DNA of 64,000 nt. Origin: Rhodocollybia butyracea. Taxonomy: Eukaryota > Basidiomycota > Agaricomycetes > Agaricales > Omphalotaceae. The stretch spans positions 496,001-560,000 of the forward strand of contig JADNRY010000001.1 in NCBI GenBank assembly GCA_015501585.1. The letters are read 5' to 3'. A program made the translations under genes and the position numbers. Shown here one piece after another: positions 1 through 12,600 of this stretch; within the stretch, counting starts at the first letter, position 1, and each line of letters begins with the position of its first letter. The notes beneath the pieces were generated by a model, which made no database searches, was not told the DNA's origin, and worked only from the letters and a program-made list of their open reading frames with translations.

Positions 1-1360
1 GACTGGTCATCGTACCCAACTGAGATTCCGCTAGACAGGAGAGTCAAACCATCGGAGTAACGAGGGGTTCAAGCGACTACTTACTGAGATCCGTTACAGT
101 TAAGGTTGGAGACAAGGATGTTCGTAGAGTCTACTCGGAAATCGTATTTCAGGTGGCCACAGACACACCTAGCATTCTACGCACTTGGTTTAAACCTAGT
201 ATGAACAAGATAAATAAGCATTTTCCAGCAGCCTCGGAAGGATTGACTAACGAGACACAGTCGTCGCCGTTGTTGATGACCGAATCCTTTGTTCATGGGA
301 CTTGTTTGTTTGGTAGGAGCACAGAAGTCTTCAATACGCTTACCTTGATAGTAACATTGTTACTTCGATATATGTCCCAGCCGTCCGTGTTTGCGATGAA
401 ATTGTCCGATGTTGAAACTGCGCTGAGATTAATGTTACTGTAGGTCACATTCTCGCATTCGTTCACCTGTGTATTGCGTAAATCAGAAAATGAACTGGGA
501 GTTTGCATAGGTATCAATCGCGGAAACATACAAAGTTGAAGTATTCGGGGCTGTTGATCATTCGAATGTTTTCGACTACAGCATTGGTGGCCTCGTTCAA
601 CATCAAGATAATTGGGCGGAGCAATGTCGAGTTGTGAGCGCTATAGTTGTTCATAAACTTCTGAGGAGGATCAATAAACTTGGGAAGTTAACTCACAAAG
701 CATCATACCAAGCCTTCCCAGAAAATCTTCCAGAACAGTTGCTAGCATCGAAATGAAGTGCATACGTACTTGGCCAGCTCCATCCAGAGTACCTCCACCA
801 CTTAATTCGATATTATTTCCTCCTAATAACCAGAAGGTTACCTTTTCAACGGGAGAACGATGGGGTGAGAGGGGAGGGGATTTTTAACATCTTTCTAAAG
901 ACAAACATCGGAGTGAAATCGTAGTTTACCTGATTCTGGAAGGGAAGGAAAAAGGCGTTCTGAAGGCGTGAACGATGTCAGGGCTACAGTGTTAGTCTGC
1001 ATACGGAATAGAAACACACGCCAGTCCAATATGGGATATCTGGGTTGAAAAATATGGTGCCTTCCAAGTCCTGGATTGCCCATGTTAGTCAAACACGAGT
1101 ACTACTAGTACTAGCTGGTAGCAAACACCGACAATTTTGAGATTCGACATTCCTGTCATGTTAAGACGCGTCGATATATTGAGAGTAGTTCCCTCAGGAA
1201 TTGTGACAGTTCCACAATTCGCTGCGGCGGCCAGGAACTGAGGGGCGTCATCCCCTCCCGAAGCAGTTAGACGACATGTGTCTCGTCCACTAACATTTGC
1301 TACTGTCGCAAAGCACGCTAGAAGGGAAACAAACTTGCTGAGTGAGAAACGGGAAAGCAT
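1..1360 (-). CDS. GH28 polygalacturonase family protein, 3' end beyond window
   Basis: This is a secreted pectin-degrading glycoside hydrolase of family 28, probably exo-acting. Exon 1 starts at 1360 with a hydrophobic signal peptide of about 25 residues. Later exons encode GTIFFNPDIPYWTG, NNIELSGGGTLDGAGQ and LLRPIILMLNEATNAVVENI. The family catalytic motifs follow: NTDGWDIY (about 375-400), GDDCVSFKPNSTNI (spliced across two introns at about 130-250) and GSHGISVG (about 25-80). The apparent stop after GDDCVSFKP disappears when a 57-nt intron ending in TAG before ACTCTACG is removed. Roughly nine short introns are needed. The C-terminus lies left of base 1. Family assignment is firm; exo versus endo specificity is inferred from the long N-terminal part. 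Confidence 0.88.
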
Positions 1361-1883
1361 TTTATGGGGTCAGTCATTAGATCGAAGACAAGCTATATAA
1401 CCTCTTGGGCGGACCGCTGGAAGGAAGGAATAAGTAGGAGTTCAACCAATGCCGGACCGCATGTGTTCAAGAAGTTGAATGCAAGTAGTAGAAGTATGCA
1501 TACTTTTGTCCACAGCTTGTCCCGTTGAGTAACAAAGAACTGATAATCAGGCGGGTTATGCAGCTGCAAGTATCCGTCATCCGCGCAACTTACTTTTTAG
1601 AGAAAAGCAAGGGAAACTTGAGAAGTTCTGGTGTTCGAAGAGTACGTGGTCACACGCCCGTCCTGATATTGACATTTTTGTTATGCGAGGATAATCCTGG
1701 AATTATCCCTAAAAACCGACGAAGACTGCGTTGCAAATGGAACTCGAGTTCAACGTCAAAGTTCTTTCAATCCAGCCAACACAGCATTCTTCCAAATATT
1801 TTGTTTACATAAAGTCCTTGCTTTCTCTTTTTTCTGACATATGTATTAATATTTTCGACGGTGTAGCTGTATAATTTTGGCAG
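1361..1883. other. Intergenic, GH28 promoter and hexokinase 3' flank
   Basis: This 523-bp stretch holds the 5' flank of the GH28 gene and the 3' flank of hexokinase. A 95-codon plus-strand frame at 1525-1812 has no recognisable motif and is not called. Confidence 0.5.
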
Positions 1884-4034
1884 TTATACGTTCGGGTAAA
1901 GGCCCGCATCCCTCCTGACCTTGGTCATAGCTAAGGGGCACGAGGGCACGAGGTCAGCAGAGTAACGAGACCGAAAGAGTATATGTATACTCACCCGCGA
2001 TTATGGCACTTCCAACACCACTTCCATCTTCAGCGTGATGAGTGATGATATTGCTGTGAAATTCTATAGCCATACTTGACGTAAAGTAAACGAGAAAAGA
2101 TACATACCGTCCTTTCTCTCCAAAGACGTCGAAGAGACCCTCGTGAACTCGTTCGGCGAAGCCAGGATATTTCTTATCGGAGTGAGTGAAAAAAACAGCA
2201 CAATGACAAGGGGAACATACGTTGTACAAAGATCCATCAGCACCGACAAGGCAACCTTCATCGAGATACCCCATCTTGCTGACGATAGCGGCGATACCAC
2301 ATGCACTCAGGCGTGCAGCTCGTCGTCCAATAAGCATTGCCAACGCACGGAAGAACTGCCGTTCCGCAAGGGTGGTCTCGACAGCGAAGAAGTGGGTGAA
2401 GATGCCGATGATCATCAGTAATTCGTCTGTTGGGTCACTGAACAAAATTTCAGGAGATGCATAAAGACACGACGAATTATTGACCTTTCCATGAGAGACA
2501 AGAAAGCTGTTTCGAAGACGTATGGTGTCTCGAGTTTGTAAGTTTCTTGACCAAGGAACAACACGCCCTCGTCAATGAGTTCACAAATCACTAGACGAAG
2601 AATTTCCCCAAGATAACGTCCAGAGATGAGTTTCTATATTGGCTTAGTTTGAGTTGTACAGATGGACTGGGGATATTAGCGGCACACCTCGAACGCCTGT
2701 TCCCCGGGTTTGTTCGATGTTTCATCAACAATAATATCATATTTCGTTCTTGGTAGGTGTTCGTGTTCGAATGAATCGAAAGCACCCTATGTAGGTACAG
2801 TATAATAAGTGAAAGGAAAATCACAGAGTGTTGAACTCACCCATTCACAATTAATTGCCATCTGAGCCTTCTCATCAATACCAAGGTCTTTGATTTTGTC
2901 GATATCTTTGACGTTCTCCATATACGCCGCATTACAACCAGTACCGAAGATGACAGCGATCTTGGTCCTGGGATTTACGTAGGACGATGCGATAAGGGTC
3001 CCGGTGGTGTCATTTATGAGTGCGGTCATTACCACAGGAACTTTCTGTGTCGTATGTTGTGGTCAATCAGTGCGGAGTTAATGGGAGAGTTCACAGAACT
3101 CACGTATTTCTGGATGGATCGCCTGAACATCTCCGCAACATCCCGACCTTCTGTGTTTAATGCGCCGAAACCTTTGGTCCACCGAATAAGTTTTCCATGG
3201 TCAATTCGCTCTTGAACACATGGATAGGAGAACTAGAAGCATCGATTGATTTTCTGTGCGCAATAGCATGAAAGTTGGACGCACTGTAAATCCGAGAGGC
3301 AGCATCTCGCCGGGCTTGAGAAGTGATTTTCCATCTCCGTCAGTAAAGTTGGTGTCGACGAATGTCTTGAGACACTCTGCACAAAAGTCGAATAATTTTT
3401 GTCCTTCGTCCTGCTTCTGTTCCTCAGTGAGTCGATACTTGGTTTGGGTCATTTCGAATTTGCCTTCGCCTTGGAGTGTGACAAGACAAACTCGCAAGTT
3501 CGTACCGCCTAACGTGCTGGTTGAGATACAGCGCCATTCTAGCATGGAAGTGCATAGACGAACCGAGGTCCAAGGCCAGAAAATCACCAGATTCTTTGCC
3601 GCTGGGCCAACCAAATACGAACGTAGGAATCATAGGCTGCGAAGCAATCCAGGATAGATCCATATATTGGAAGATGTAGCTTACCACAACCTGCTCTGGC
3701 TTCTTCAGCCCAAGTTCGAGGCTGTCCTTGAATGCTTCCACAATCATCCGCATTCTCTGAGGAGTCAAGGTGAACCTTTTTGACATTGTTAAGTTCACAT
3801 CTGGGGTAGGGATACACCGAAATGCGGGACGAACAAGCTTTCATATTTGCGCAAATGGTCTGCCATTGTCCTTAAAGCAATCCAGATGAATACTGACAAG
3901 TTATCCATCGAAAATGGGGCTTACTTTTTGGTGGCATGTGGGAGATCCTCATCCTCGTGAGTTCTAGTGTGGATAGCCATGGTCTGACCGCTAGGCAGAG
4001 TAATACTGCCGCTTCCGCGACGAGATGCAACCAT
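1884..4034 (-). CDS. HXK: Hexokinase
   Basis: Cytosolic enzyme that phosphorylates glucose and other hexoses with ATP at the entry of glycolysis. The start at 4034 gives MVASRRGSGSITLPSG. Splicing yields the complete family: PMIPTFVFGWPSGKESGD, LALDLGGTNLRV (phosphate loop, with an intron between the two glycines at about 3511-3565), the hexokinase signature LGFTFSYPCVQERIDHGK (intron at about 3200-3248), IRWTKGFGA, NDTTGTL, GTGCNAAY, INCEWGAFDSFEHEHLP, and SKMGYLDEGCLVGADGSLYN near the C-terminus. The last exon ends RRDAGLYPNV with the stop at 1884. About ten introns. The estimated length of about 500 residues is normal for fungal hexokinases. All substrate and ATP motifs are present, so it looks catalytically competent. 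It is divergent from the sugar transporter at 7113. Confidence 0.95.
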
Positions 4035-4332
4035 TTTTTACGTCGATGTAGGGAGATGAAGATAAAGTGATGATGACGGCGGTTTAACGGCGCTTAGAGA
4101 GCGGGGTCTAGAAGCTTATTTGGTAAGATCAAAGCTGTATATTATGAAACATAGACCGACAACTCTACCTCAATGATACACTGAGCTCGTTGTATCATAA
4201 CGATGACCTTAGCCTTCAAGATGGAACTAGGTTTCTGATGACTCTGAACTAGTACTTTGACAACGAGTTAGATCGAAATGTGATTACACGACGCTAAGTA
4301 CAATCTTTTCTTTTCCGTCTCGTAGCGTGTCG

Positions 4333-4442
4333 TAGACTCGAACCAGTCCCTGCTGTAGAGTTGTGATGTGAAATCACACCCTCGGTAGGACCGTCCTCGT
4401 CCGTCATCAAAGTGTCGAAAAGAAACGACTGGCTCGAGTTGA
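4333..4442. mobile_element. 110-bp MITE, copy 1 of family M1
   Basis: This short element begins TAGACTCGAACCAGTC and ends with the inverted counterpart; the reverse complement of the end reads TCAACTCGAGCCAGTC. It matches copies at 30379-30487 and 55898-56015 along its length, including CTGCTGTAGAGTTGTGAT and CATCAAAGTG. No target-site duplication is visible here, so this is probably an older insertion. It lies upstream of hexokinase. Confidence 0.75.
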
Positions 4443-4929
4443 CTTGAATTCTCTGCCGGGGTGGACTAGTTTCGTGACTTGGACTATGCCGTGTAATAAC
4501 ATCCTTCATTCGTTCCCTGCCATCCCATCTCCGAGTCCATCACGGCGTGCAGACAGTGTAACCAGACCAATCAAAAGCTCTTTGCTCAAAGGCCTTCAAA
4601 GGTGCACTACGAAAGTTTTAGCTTAGCACATCGGTAACTCCTGGTTGGGTCAATATACTAGCAACGATCTTAACGTTATTCCTCCCTTCCTTAATTTCCT
4701 CCGTATAATGGGATTACCCAGCTCGAGGTCCGTTTATATACACTGAGCAATAATGTTTATGCTAGTAAGGGAAACCGCATGGATTGCCACCATACACGCG
4801 GGCGACCTTATCTCGTACTCATAGCTCCCGGCTTCCCCGTCCAACGCCAAATGTCAGCAAAGGTCCCGTCAATTCTTCGATGATAACTCACGGCACATCG
4901 GGTCAACTTTACTGTTCTAACTTCCCGCC

Positions 4930-5460
4930 AAACGGTTGAATTTTTAGACGCTGACCCATCCCATACAGCGGAGATCGCATGGACACCGAGTCATACTGGA
5001 CTGAAGGGAACGAACGCGCGGATGAACCTGCAAAAGCAGGAATAGTAGTACTAGCCAGCGAAGCGGAACCGATCCAGGTCCACATGGAATGGCAAAAGCA
5101 AAGGGTAAACCGGTGTGTCTTGGTCGCTTCACTATTGCTAACCAGATTCCTCTCTCTTTAAAACTCACAGAACGTCACCTCAAAAAAAACTAAACGCGCG
5201 CGAGTTTTAGATACCTAATACAATGCAGAACAGCACATAGGCCAGTATATCCAAACTTTGTCCCCTCAAAGAACATTGAGTGTCCTTGCGGTCAAAAAAA
5301 TCCGGACACGCGAACCTACACGAACTTATACTTCGGGCATGCCCGTGGTACGACCAGCATCGACATATCTTAGGCATCCGAAGACAGGGAATCTTGGTCC
5401 GCCCCTATAGATTTTCTCAAGCGCCTTTACGCGAGACAGTATGAAACGCAATCCCCTTCA
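4930..5460 (+). mobile_element. Relic of non-LTR retrotransposon 3' end (RNase H and tail)
   Basis: Conceptual translation, switching frames, gives an RNase H-like stretch: ADPSHTAEIAWTPSHTGL (about 4951-5003), then GNERADEPAKAG in another frame (about 5006-5041). This pattern is typical of the C-terminal RNase H of basidiomycete LINE-type polyproteins. Further down are ECPCGQ (about 5276) and PWYDQHRHIL (about 5342-5371), which resemble the cysteine-rich tail. The frame breaks and missing upstream reverse transcriptase show a dead 3' fragment. The family name is inferred from motif resemblance only. Confidence 0.6.
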
Positions 5461-6700
5461 GGAACTTGAGTATAAACCTCGGTCTGTCTGAGATGACCTT
5501 GACGACATCATGAAACATCATGAATACACAGGCTGCTGAAGGTGACCCCACCGCAGATTCGAGAGATTAAATCGCGGAAAGATGACTTTGATACCAGCAA
5601 CTAAAACAACTCCCTACCTACCTATCCTCCTACATCTGGCCATTTACCCAACCTATCTCCGACTGACCTGTACCAGTCTTTGTTCGAGGTGTCCACATAA
5701 AACCCTGGATTGTCACTAAAATCTGGTGCGCCAGTTTCGATACCGCTAGCGTGGGATTTGGTGTATCTAAGTAGCTCACAAAGAATGCTCTGCCTGACAC
5801 TGCCCAAGATCTAGCCACAATGCGGTTACGCCTGAACGTGAACTTGGTTTTACCTTGACATTATTTCTCATCTTGGGGCAGCAAGTGCGATACAAAGGTT
5901 CATGTGCTACGCTCTATTCATTCTTTACCAGGCCAGAATAGCGACTAATTACACATTCGATATATACATACTTACAACCAAAAGTTTTTTTGTGAGCGAA
6001 ATTTCTTGAATACAAGTGATTATCTTGATGCCGCTTAGCCTTGAGTGATGCGTGATGAAGGGCTGGTCAAGCCGACGCTATCACCTACCAACAAAAATCT
6101 TCGGTCGCTCTTACATAAATAACTATGGATGCTTATGCTTTGGAGTTTCTGGCAGACAGGCGCAACCATGACCTGAACCCTCCTGAATCACTGTGCAGGA
6201 AATGAATACGGTCAAAAATCAAGGAACTCAAGACCACTTCTTCTGCTTGTAAGGACCCCGCTGGACCCCGACGCCCAAATCTTGAGCATCGTGTTTTTTG
6301 CCACGATTAGAATTGAACAGCCCTTTTAGCCTCAGAGAACTATTGTCAATTCTTCTTCAGCATCATTGGCATGCAGGAGTAAAAAAGCATCGCAACTTCG
6401 CAAGCGACAGCACGAGCAATAAATCGGACAAGGATTCGGAAAACAGATGTGGGATTTGATCCCGGATCAAAATTGCTTAAGAAATTCCACTCAAAAAAAA
6501 ACTTCGAGAGTTGGGCCACTATGTACCTGTAGCTCCACCAATGCTCAAAGACTCTTCTCACTACATATATTATGTAGAATGGAGGTGCAGGTCTCTGTTG
6601 CACCTTCCTAACTTGTACCTACAGAAAAGAATTCAAGAAAAATAGATTCATATCAGTTCGTTCGATAGCGATATATTTTAGTACCTGACCGGGTATCGTG
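5461..6700. other. Intergenic, no supported gene
   Basis: Only short open frames occur here (for example about 60 codons at 5622-5818 on the minus strand and 85 codons at 6346-6603). None carries a recognisable domain or a convincing exon structure. The stretch is AT-rich and looks like decayed intergenic DNA behind the retrotransposon relic. Confidence 0.4.
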
Positions 6701-6762
6701 AGCCCGGGGATGCAGCCGGATGCATCGATGAAATTTCGCCTAATTTCGCTCGTTGCGCCCAT

Positions 6763-6965
6763 GCGGGGGATCTTACATAAATACTCCGCGCAGTACTAGC
6801 GAGTCAGAGTGGGGCTTGAACTGGTTTAAATGGGAGCCCTGCAGCAGAAACACCGCTGTCCACAGCTGGTGGCATTAGGTGGCATTACGCGCCATCGATA
6901 AGAATTTTTAAGGCTCGAAAACAACCCCAGACAGAGGAGAAAGGCAATAATGGCGGGAAGCGGGG
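6763..6965 (+). promoter_or_regulatory. Two CreA/Mig1-like GCGGGG sites upstream of the hexose transporter
   Basis: GCGGGG occurs at 6763-6768 and 6960-6965, fitting the SYGGRG consensus of the carbon-catabolite repressor CreA/Mig1. They lie about 350 and 150 bp upstream of the transporter ATG. The motif is short and occurs by chance, so this is only suggestive. Confidence 0.22.
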
Positions 6966-7112
6966 AAGAATACAACATCCGAGGCATCGCCAATTTGAAA
7001 TTCAGGCATGCGAGATCCGGAAGGTTCCGGTCTAGCCCCTATGTTACCACAGGTACAAAAAGGTAGGTGACCCGCATTTGGTCCTCACGACTTTTCGTTC
7101 CTACAAGTCAAG

Positions 7113-8847
7113 ATGCCAGGAGGAGCAGTGCTACATGCTACGACGGATGTTAACCGTATTGAGGCTCCTGTGACGTTGAAAGCGTACCTCATGTGTGCTT
7201 TCGCCGCGTAAGTTTTTAACCTCTTCTCTTCTCTCTCCCACTCATATTCTCCTCAGATTTGGGGGGGTCTTTTTCGGTTACGATTCTGGATACATCAACG
7301 GTGTTACCGCCTCATCAGTGTTTATTCAGTCTATCGAAGGATCTGGAGTAAAAGCACTCACTGGTCCACACAACTCTCTCATCGTCTCCATCCTTTCAGC
7401 TGGCACATTCTTCGGTGCTATCATCGCCGGCGACCTGGCTGAATGGTATGGACGTCGTCCCACTATTATCGCCGGATGTTTCATCTACTCTATCGGTGTT
7501 ATCATCCAGATGACTCACACCTCCGGCCTGGGCAGAATTGTAGCTGGTAGGCTGATAGCTGGCTTCGGTGTTGGCTTTGTTTCAGCAATCATCATCCTAT
7601 ACATGTCAGAAATCGCTCCTCGCAAAGTTCGTGGGGCTCTGGTATCTGGATATCAATTCTGTGTCACCATCGGTCTCCTCCTCGCCTCCTGCGTCGCCTT
7701 TGCCACCGAAAATCGTTCAGACACAGGTTCATATCGGATTCCCATCGGGATCCAATTCGCATGGGCGATTATCCTCGCTGTTGGTCTATTCCTTCTCCCT
7801 GAGTCTCCTCGATACTTTGTCAAAAAGGGCAGGCCAGACGACGCGAGACATGTGCTTTCGAGACTTAGAGGTCAGCCAGAGAATTCAGATTACATCGAGG
7901 ACGAGCTGGCAGAGATCGTTGCGAACAACGAGTACGAGAAGCAAATCATTCCCGACACTGGATACTGGGGATCTTGGTATCAGTGCTTCACCGGTGGACT
8001 CCTCACCTCCAACTCTAACCTTCGCAAGACTATCCTCGGTACTTCTCTCCAGATGATGCAGCAGTGGACTGGAGTCAACTTTATCTTCTACTTTTCATCC
8101 ACTTTCCTCCAGTCTACCGGAGCTATCAAGAACGTGTTCCTCACGTCAATGATTTTCACTATCATAAATGTTGGCTCTACCCCGATTTCGTTCTGGACGA
8201 TGGAACGTTTTGGACGTAGGCCCCTTCTTATCTATGGTGCCCTTGGAATGTTCATCTGTCAGGTGATCGTTGGCGCGGTCGGTGATACCGTTGGATTCAA
8301 CAGTGCGTTTCTTCTATTTTTTCGTTTTATAATATCACTGAAGCTCTACGTAGAAACCCATACCGTCAACGGCGTCACCACCGCGAACAGTATTCCAGCC
8401 GTCAACGCTCAAGTCGCATTCATTGCCATCTACATCTTTTTCTTCGCTTCCACCTGGGGCCCTGGCGCCTGGGTCTGCATTGGTGAAATCTTCCCGATTC
8501 CCATCCGATCTCGTGGTATTGCCCTTTCCACTGCATCTAACTGGCTTTGGAACACCATCATTTCTGTCATCACACCATACATGGTCGACGCTGACGAGGG
8601 TAACCTCCGCTCGAATGTCTTCTGGGTCTGGGGTTCTCTCTGCGGGTGCTGTTTCATTTACGCATACTTCCTCATTCCCGAGACCAAGGGTCTCAGTTTG
8701 GAACAGGTCGATCAAATGATGGCGGAAACTACGCCAAGGACAAGTGCGGGATGGGTGCCGACGAAGACGTTTGTGCAGGAGATGGGTATGGCGGGCAAGC
8801 TTGGGGCGACTACGTCGCATCATGATACCGAAAAGAGCGACGTTTGA
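7113..8847 (+). CDS. MFS hexose/monosaccharide transporter
   Basis: Plasma-membrane sugar:proton symporter of the major facilitator superfamily, about 544 residues. The start at 7113 (MPGGAVLHATTDVNRIEAPV) is joined across an intron at 7208-7256 to FGGVFFGYDSGYINGV. Sugar-porter signatures are clear: AEWYGRRPTIIAG, PESPRYFVKKGR, QQWTGVNFIFYF, RFGRRPLLIYG, the GPGAWVCIGEIFPIPIRSRG loop and PETKGLSLEQVDQM near the C-terminus. A second intron at 8303-8353 is 51 nt, a multiple of three and free of stops; splicing restores GFNKTHTVNGV. Twelve hydrophobic segments are expected for the family. The exact sugar specificity cannot be read from sequence. It is divergent from hexokinase, which suits a role in hexose uptake. 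Confidence 0.95.
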
Positions 8848-9615
8848 ACGAACAATTTTTTTTCACCGGTGTTACGTCGCTTACTAAATTTTCCAAATAA
8901 AAAAGTACCTGTAGCGATACTTATAGTCGCTAATGGTCAACAATAAATTAATGTTTACTCGATTGCGAGTCAGTACTTGAGCGATTTGCACTGTTAATAT
9001 TCTCTAGGGGGAGCTCCACTAGATTTGGTAGTTTATATTATACTTGGACTGTGACTGCGAAAATCAAGACGAAAACACCTCCAAGAAAATCATAAAATTC
9101 AATGATATGTATGGTAAGTTCACTTGTGTCCACTCCTGAGTCCTTCTATCACTAGCGGCTCAATGGCCTAGGAATCAGGGAGTAAAGGGCTAATCCTCGC
9201 ACAGCTCCTGTGCGTGTCAAAAGAGCGGGTCCGTTTCGGTGTTATTTCTCAAAGGGTATACATAGCAGATTCGCTGAAGAAGTACACAAATCTGATGTCG
9301 AATACTGAGCGCCTAATTTTTAATCAAGCGCCTATTGGCACGTGTAAGATGAATTTCAATCGTTGGACGCACGGAAGAAGCATTTTCTGCTCATCGTCAG
9401 TGACGGCAACGACCAACATAAAACTTATACCCACCATCGCCAGTCACCAAGTTGCGATTTATTGAGCTTCACCCAACCATACCCTTACTTTTTTCAATTT
9501 CCAGCGATTTTTTCATCCTTGTTATGAACTTGTTCTTTCGATAATATCTAGCCTGCGGTAAAGAAATTCATCAGCCTCAACCCTGATACCAATCAGGCTG
9601 TTCACAATACTACCA
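8848..9615. other. Intergenic, transporter 3' flank and BTB gene 5' flank
   Basis: No supported gene. An AATAAA-like signal sits in AATAAATTAATG at about 8942. The 83-codon frame at 9214-9465 lacks any motif. Pyrimidine-rich DNA at 9480-9530 precedes the next gene. Confidence 0.4.
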
Positions 9616-12600
9616 ATGGCTTCTAAACCAAAATTAACAACAACAACAACAGCAACAATAACGGGCACGTTGCGTGCGCCATCGCTCCAGGAATCTATCG
9701 ATCTCTCTACAGAGTCATGGCAAAGAGATTTGGCAAGCCTGTTTAGGAATGCGAAAGAATGTTTTGCAGATGTTGTCTGGGAAGTTGGACCTAATCTGGA
9801 CGGCAAAGGAGAAATTGAAGAAGTCTGGGGCCATAAAGGTGAGACTAGAAGCTGGTTCTTTGTGTTGATAAGTTCACCGACAAAATCCTTACAGCGATTG
9901 TATATGCCCGGGCACCACCGTCTTTCCAAACGCGCTACTTCCAGTTTCGTCCAAATACTAGTTCGCTTTCACCGTCACAGTCACCTATTCCCGGCGCTTC
10001 TGCGCTGTCGTTAAACTTAGGCTTGGAGTTATCACCGCATGTATCTCGTTCGCCCTCTCCGCTTAGCCGAGGATCTCCTGTATCAACAAACACCACAAAG
10101 GACGGCATCACGAGACTGCAGACAACAATAACTCCAGCCTTATTCTCCAATGAACTCGAATATCTCTACACTGGACAAGGTTTCGGTGAAGCGTTCGAGT
10201 TCTTATTCGACTCGAACAACTTGACTGGTGGTCTAGACGGCATGGGGAGTGAAGCAGAGGCACAGGAGGTCAGGCTGGACAAGCTGCGCAAAGATTTGGT
10301 GTTCATGTGGAGATCGAGACTATACAGTGATATCAAGGTTTCTTTAACCGTGACTGGGAATTTTTCTACCAGTAGTACCGGCGACAAGGAGCACGAGAAC
10401 ACCACTGCAGTGTTCAGCACACATCGATTTGTTCTCGTATCGAGGAGCGCTTATTTCCGGAACCTTCTCCTGCCAAATCCTGCTCCTAGTCTCGGAAAAA
10501 CTTTATCTTCATCGCTAACTTCCACATCACCACTAACTTTAACTCTCCCTTCTCCCCCTTTCACTCCTGCTTCATTGCACTTTACTCTCGGATACCTCTA
10601 CACTGGCACTCTCGCCTTTTCTCACCGAACATATGACCTCACCACCGCTCTACATATATACCTCTCCGCCCTTCCTGCTCATCTACACTTGCCTCACCTC
10701 CTCGATGAAATTAGAGGAAGAATCATTGTGGAACTCTGCCATGGTCTCTTCCATGCTTTCCTTGATTTTCCTTCTTACGATGCAGTGACCAAAGGCCGCT
10801 GGGGTGCGTCGTCTGGGGGTGTAGGCGGCTGTATCTGCCGGCAGTGTGCCCGACGTGCACCCCGTATATTGGAATTCGCCGTAAGATCTGAAGTAGCCGA
10901 TCCATACCTCGATCGTGGAGCGCGCAGAGCACTTGTCGGTCTACTTGGAGATGGATGGGTGACCAGTGAATGGGCCGGACTGGAAGGAAGGCTGAGGGAA
11001 AGCGTGCTAAAGGGAGTCAAGAAACGGATGATGCCACTCGAAGGAAATGAACAGAACAGTAATGTGTGGAGCATGCTGTTCGCAATCGAGAGTGCTCTTA
11101 CCGGGCGATTGTCCAAGGCTATCAAAAATATGGAGAAGGAAAAAGGAAGGTTCGAGAGAGATAGCTCCGCCACCATGACAGATACCAGGCCAGACTCGAA
11201 TTGGCTCGAAATTGTCCGTGCAGATCTCCTCCGCGCTCGGGATGCAATAGATGAGTGCCTTGCGGATCGAGTGACCGAGTGTTTTACTCCACCTCCCCCA
11301 GCTTACCCACAAGAAGACGAATCGTCTTTCGTATCGGAATGGCATGAGATCCTCTTACGAGCACTGCCTGCCGCCCATGCATCGTCCTATCAGCGTCATC
11401 GAGGCCATCATAAACTAGCCTCCATCGTCTCGTCCCTGACTCCTTCTTCCTTGACCCCATCGTATGTTTCCGATGCTGATGTTGCTATCCCAATCGACAA
11501 CAACAAAGCACTCCATGTATCAGTAGCATCACAGTACGAAGACGCACACCGTGTCTCCATAATCTTAGCTTCTCTCCTCAGAGGTTTGAAGCCAATCAAT
11601 GCGCCCCTGGTATACCAAACTCTCGTGTCGAACATTCTTCTGTTGCCGGCTTCTCCTCATGCACAAGATAACTCTGCAGATATCTCTCACTCGATGTCAA
11701 TATATGATATTGAAGATGAGTATGGAAATACGCTTGGTGCTGGTACACTGTTGCCAGCTACATCCCATGTAAGGGTACAGGTGGAGGAAGCGAGGATGGG
11801 GGTATTGAGGTGGATTAGGGATAAGGGAAGATGGAGCGAAGTAAGGGATCAGGGTGGATTTGACAAGGATGGTGCTATGGAAGGATGGGCAGTGAAGGAA
11901 ATTGCAGATTGTGAGTGATCTGTTGCTAAATCCCGAGTACTTCCCTAATAATCTATCATCTAGACCTTCAAATGTCGGTCGATGAGCTTACACCATCCGC
12001 TAACCCTACAACACCTCATTCTCTGTCTCGTAATTTAAAACCTCGCCCCGATACAGACAGCGCCTCGATTCATTCCACTAACTCTCTTTCTCCCTCAATG
12101 AGAGTATCAATCCTGTCGCGGAATTTACCACAGAAAAGCAGCGGTCTTAGTCACCGTTCGGATACAGGTGGACTGAAATCTAGCGCGAGCTCAATAAGGA
12201 GCGTCAGAAGCACTAACACCGCCAGGAGGCGGGTCGAGAAAATCCTTGAGGAGCGACCAGATTCCAAGTTGACCCCTTCAGATGTAAATGTACCTGCTAA
12301 TTTGGAAGATGATGATGATGGTACTCTAGATGGGGCTAATTCTGGAGAGAATGGTAAAGATGAAGATATAAGTATGAAATCTACCCCGTCACGGTCTTCA
12401 TCGACAACGCCTGGGTCTCCTCGTTCACCTCGCTCTCGAGTCGTCTCCCCTTCACCCTCCGGCGTATCGTTGGCGAAGAAAGCCTCGAATCCCAAAAGCA
12501 CTCCGACAACTCCGTCTATTCCTGGTCGGAGGCTTGCTTCAAATACCTCCCTCGCATCTTCTCGTTCCAGTGTAGCAAGTATGTCGAGCGCCACAAGCTC

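Noticed and set aside
100..280. GH28 gene as a pseudogene because of an in-frame TAG after GDDCVSFKP
   Set aside because: Two ordinary introns of about 57 nt restore GDDCVSFKPNSTNI and GSHGISVG without any stop.
4333..4442. tRNA-derived SINE, because the element contains a GGTTCGAGTC box-B match on the minus strand
   Set aside because: The copies have terminal inverted repeats and 9-bp TSDs with no A-rich tail, and no tRNA-like T arm forms. A MITE explains them better.
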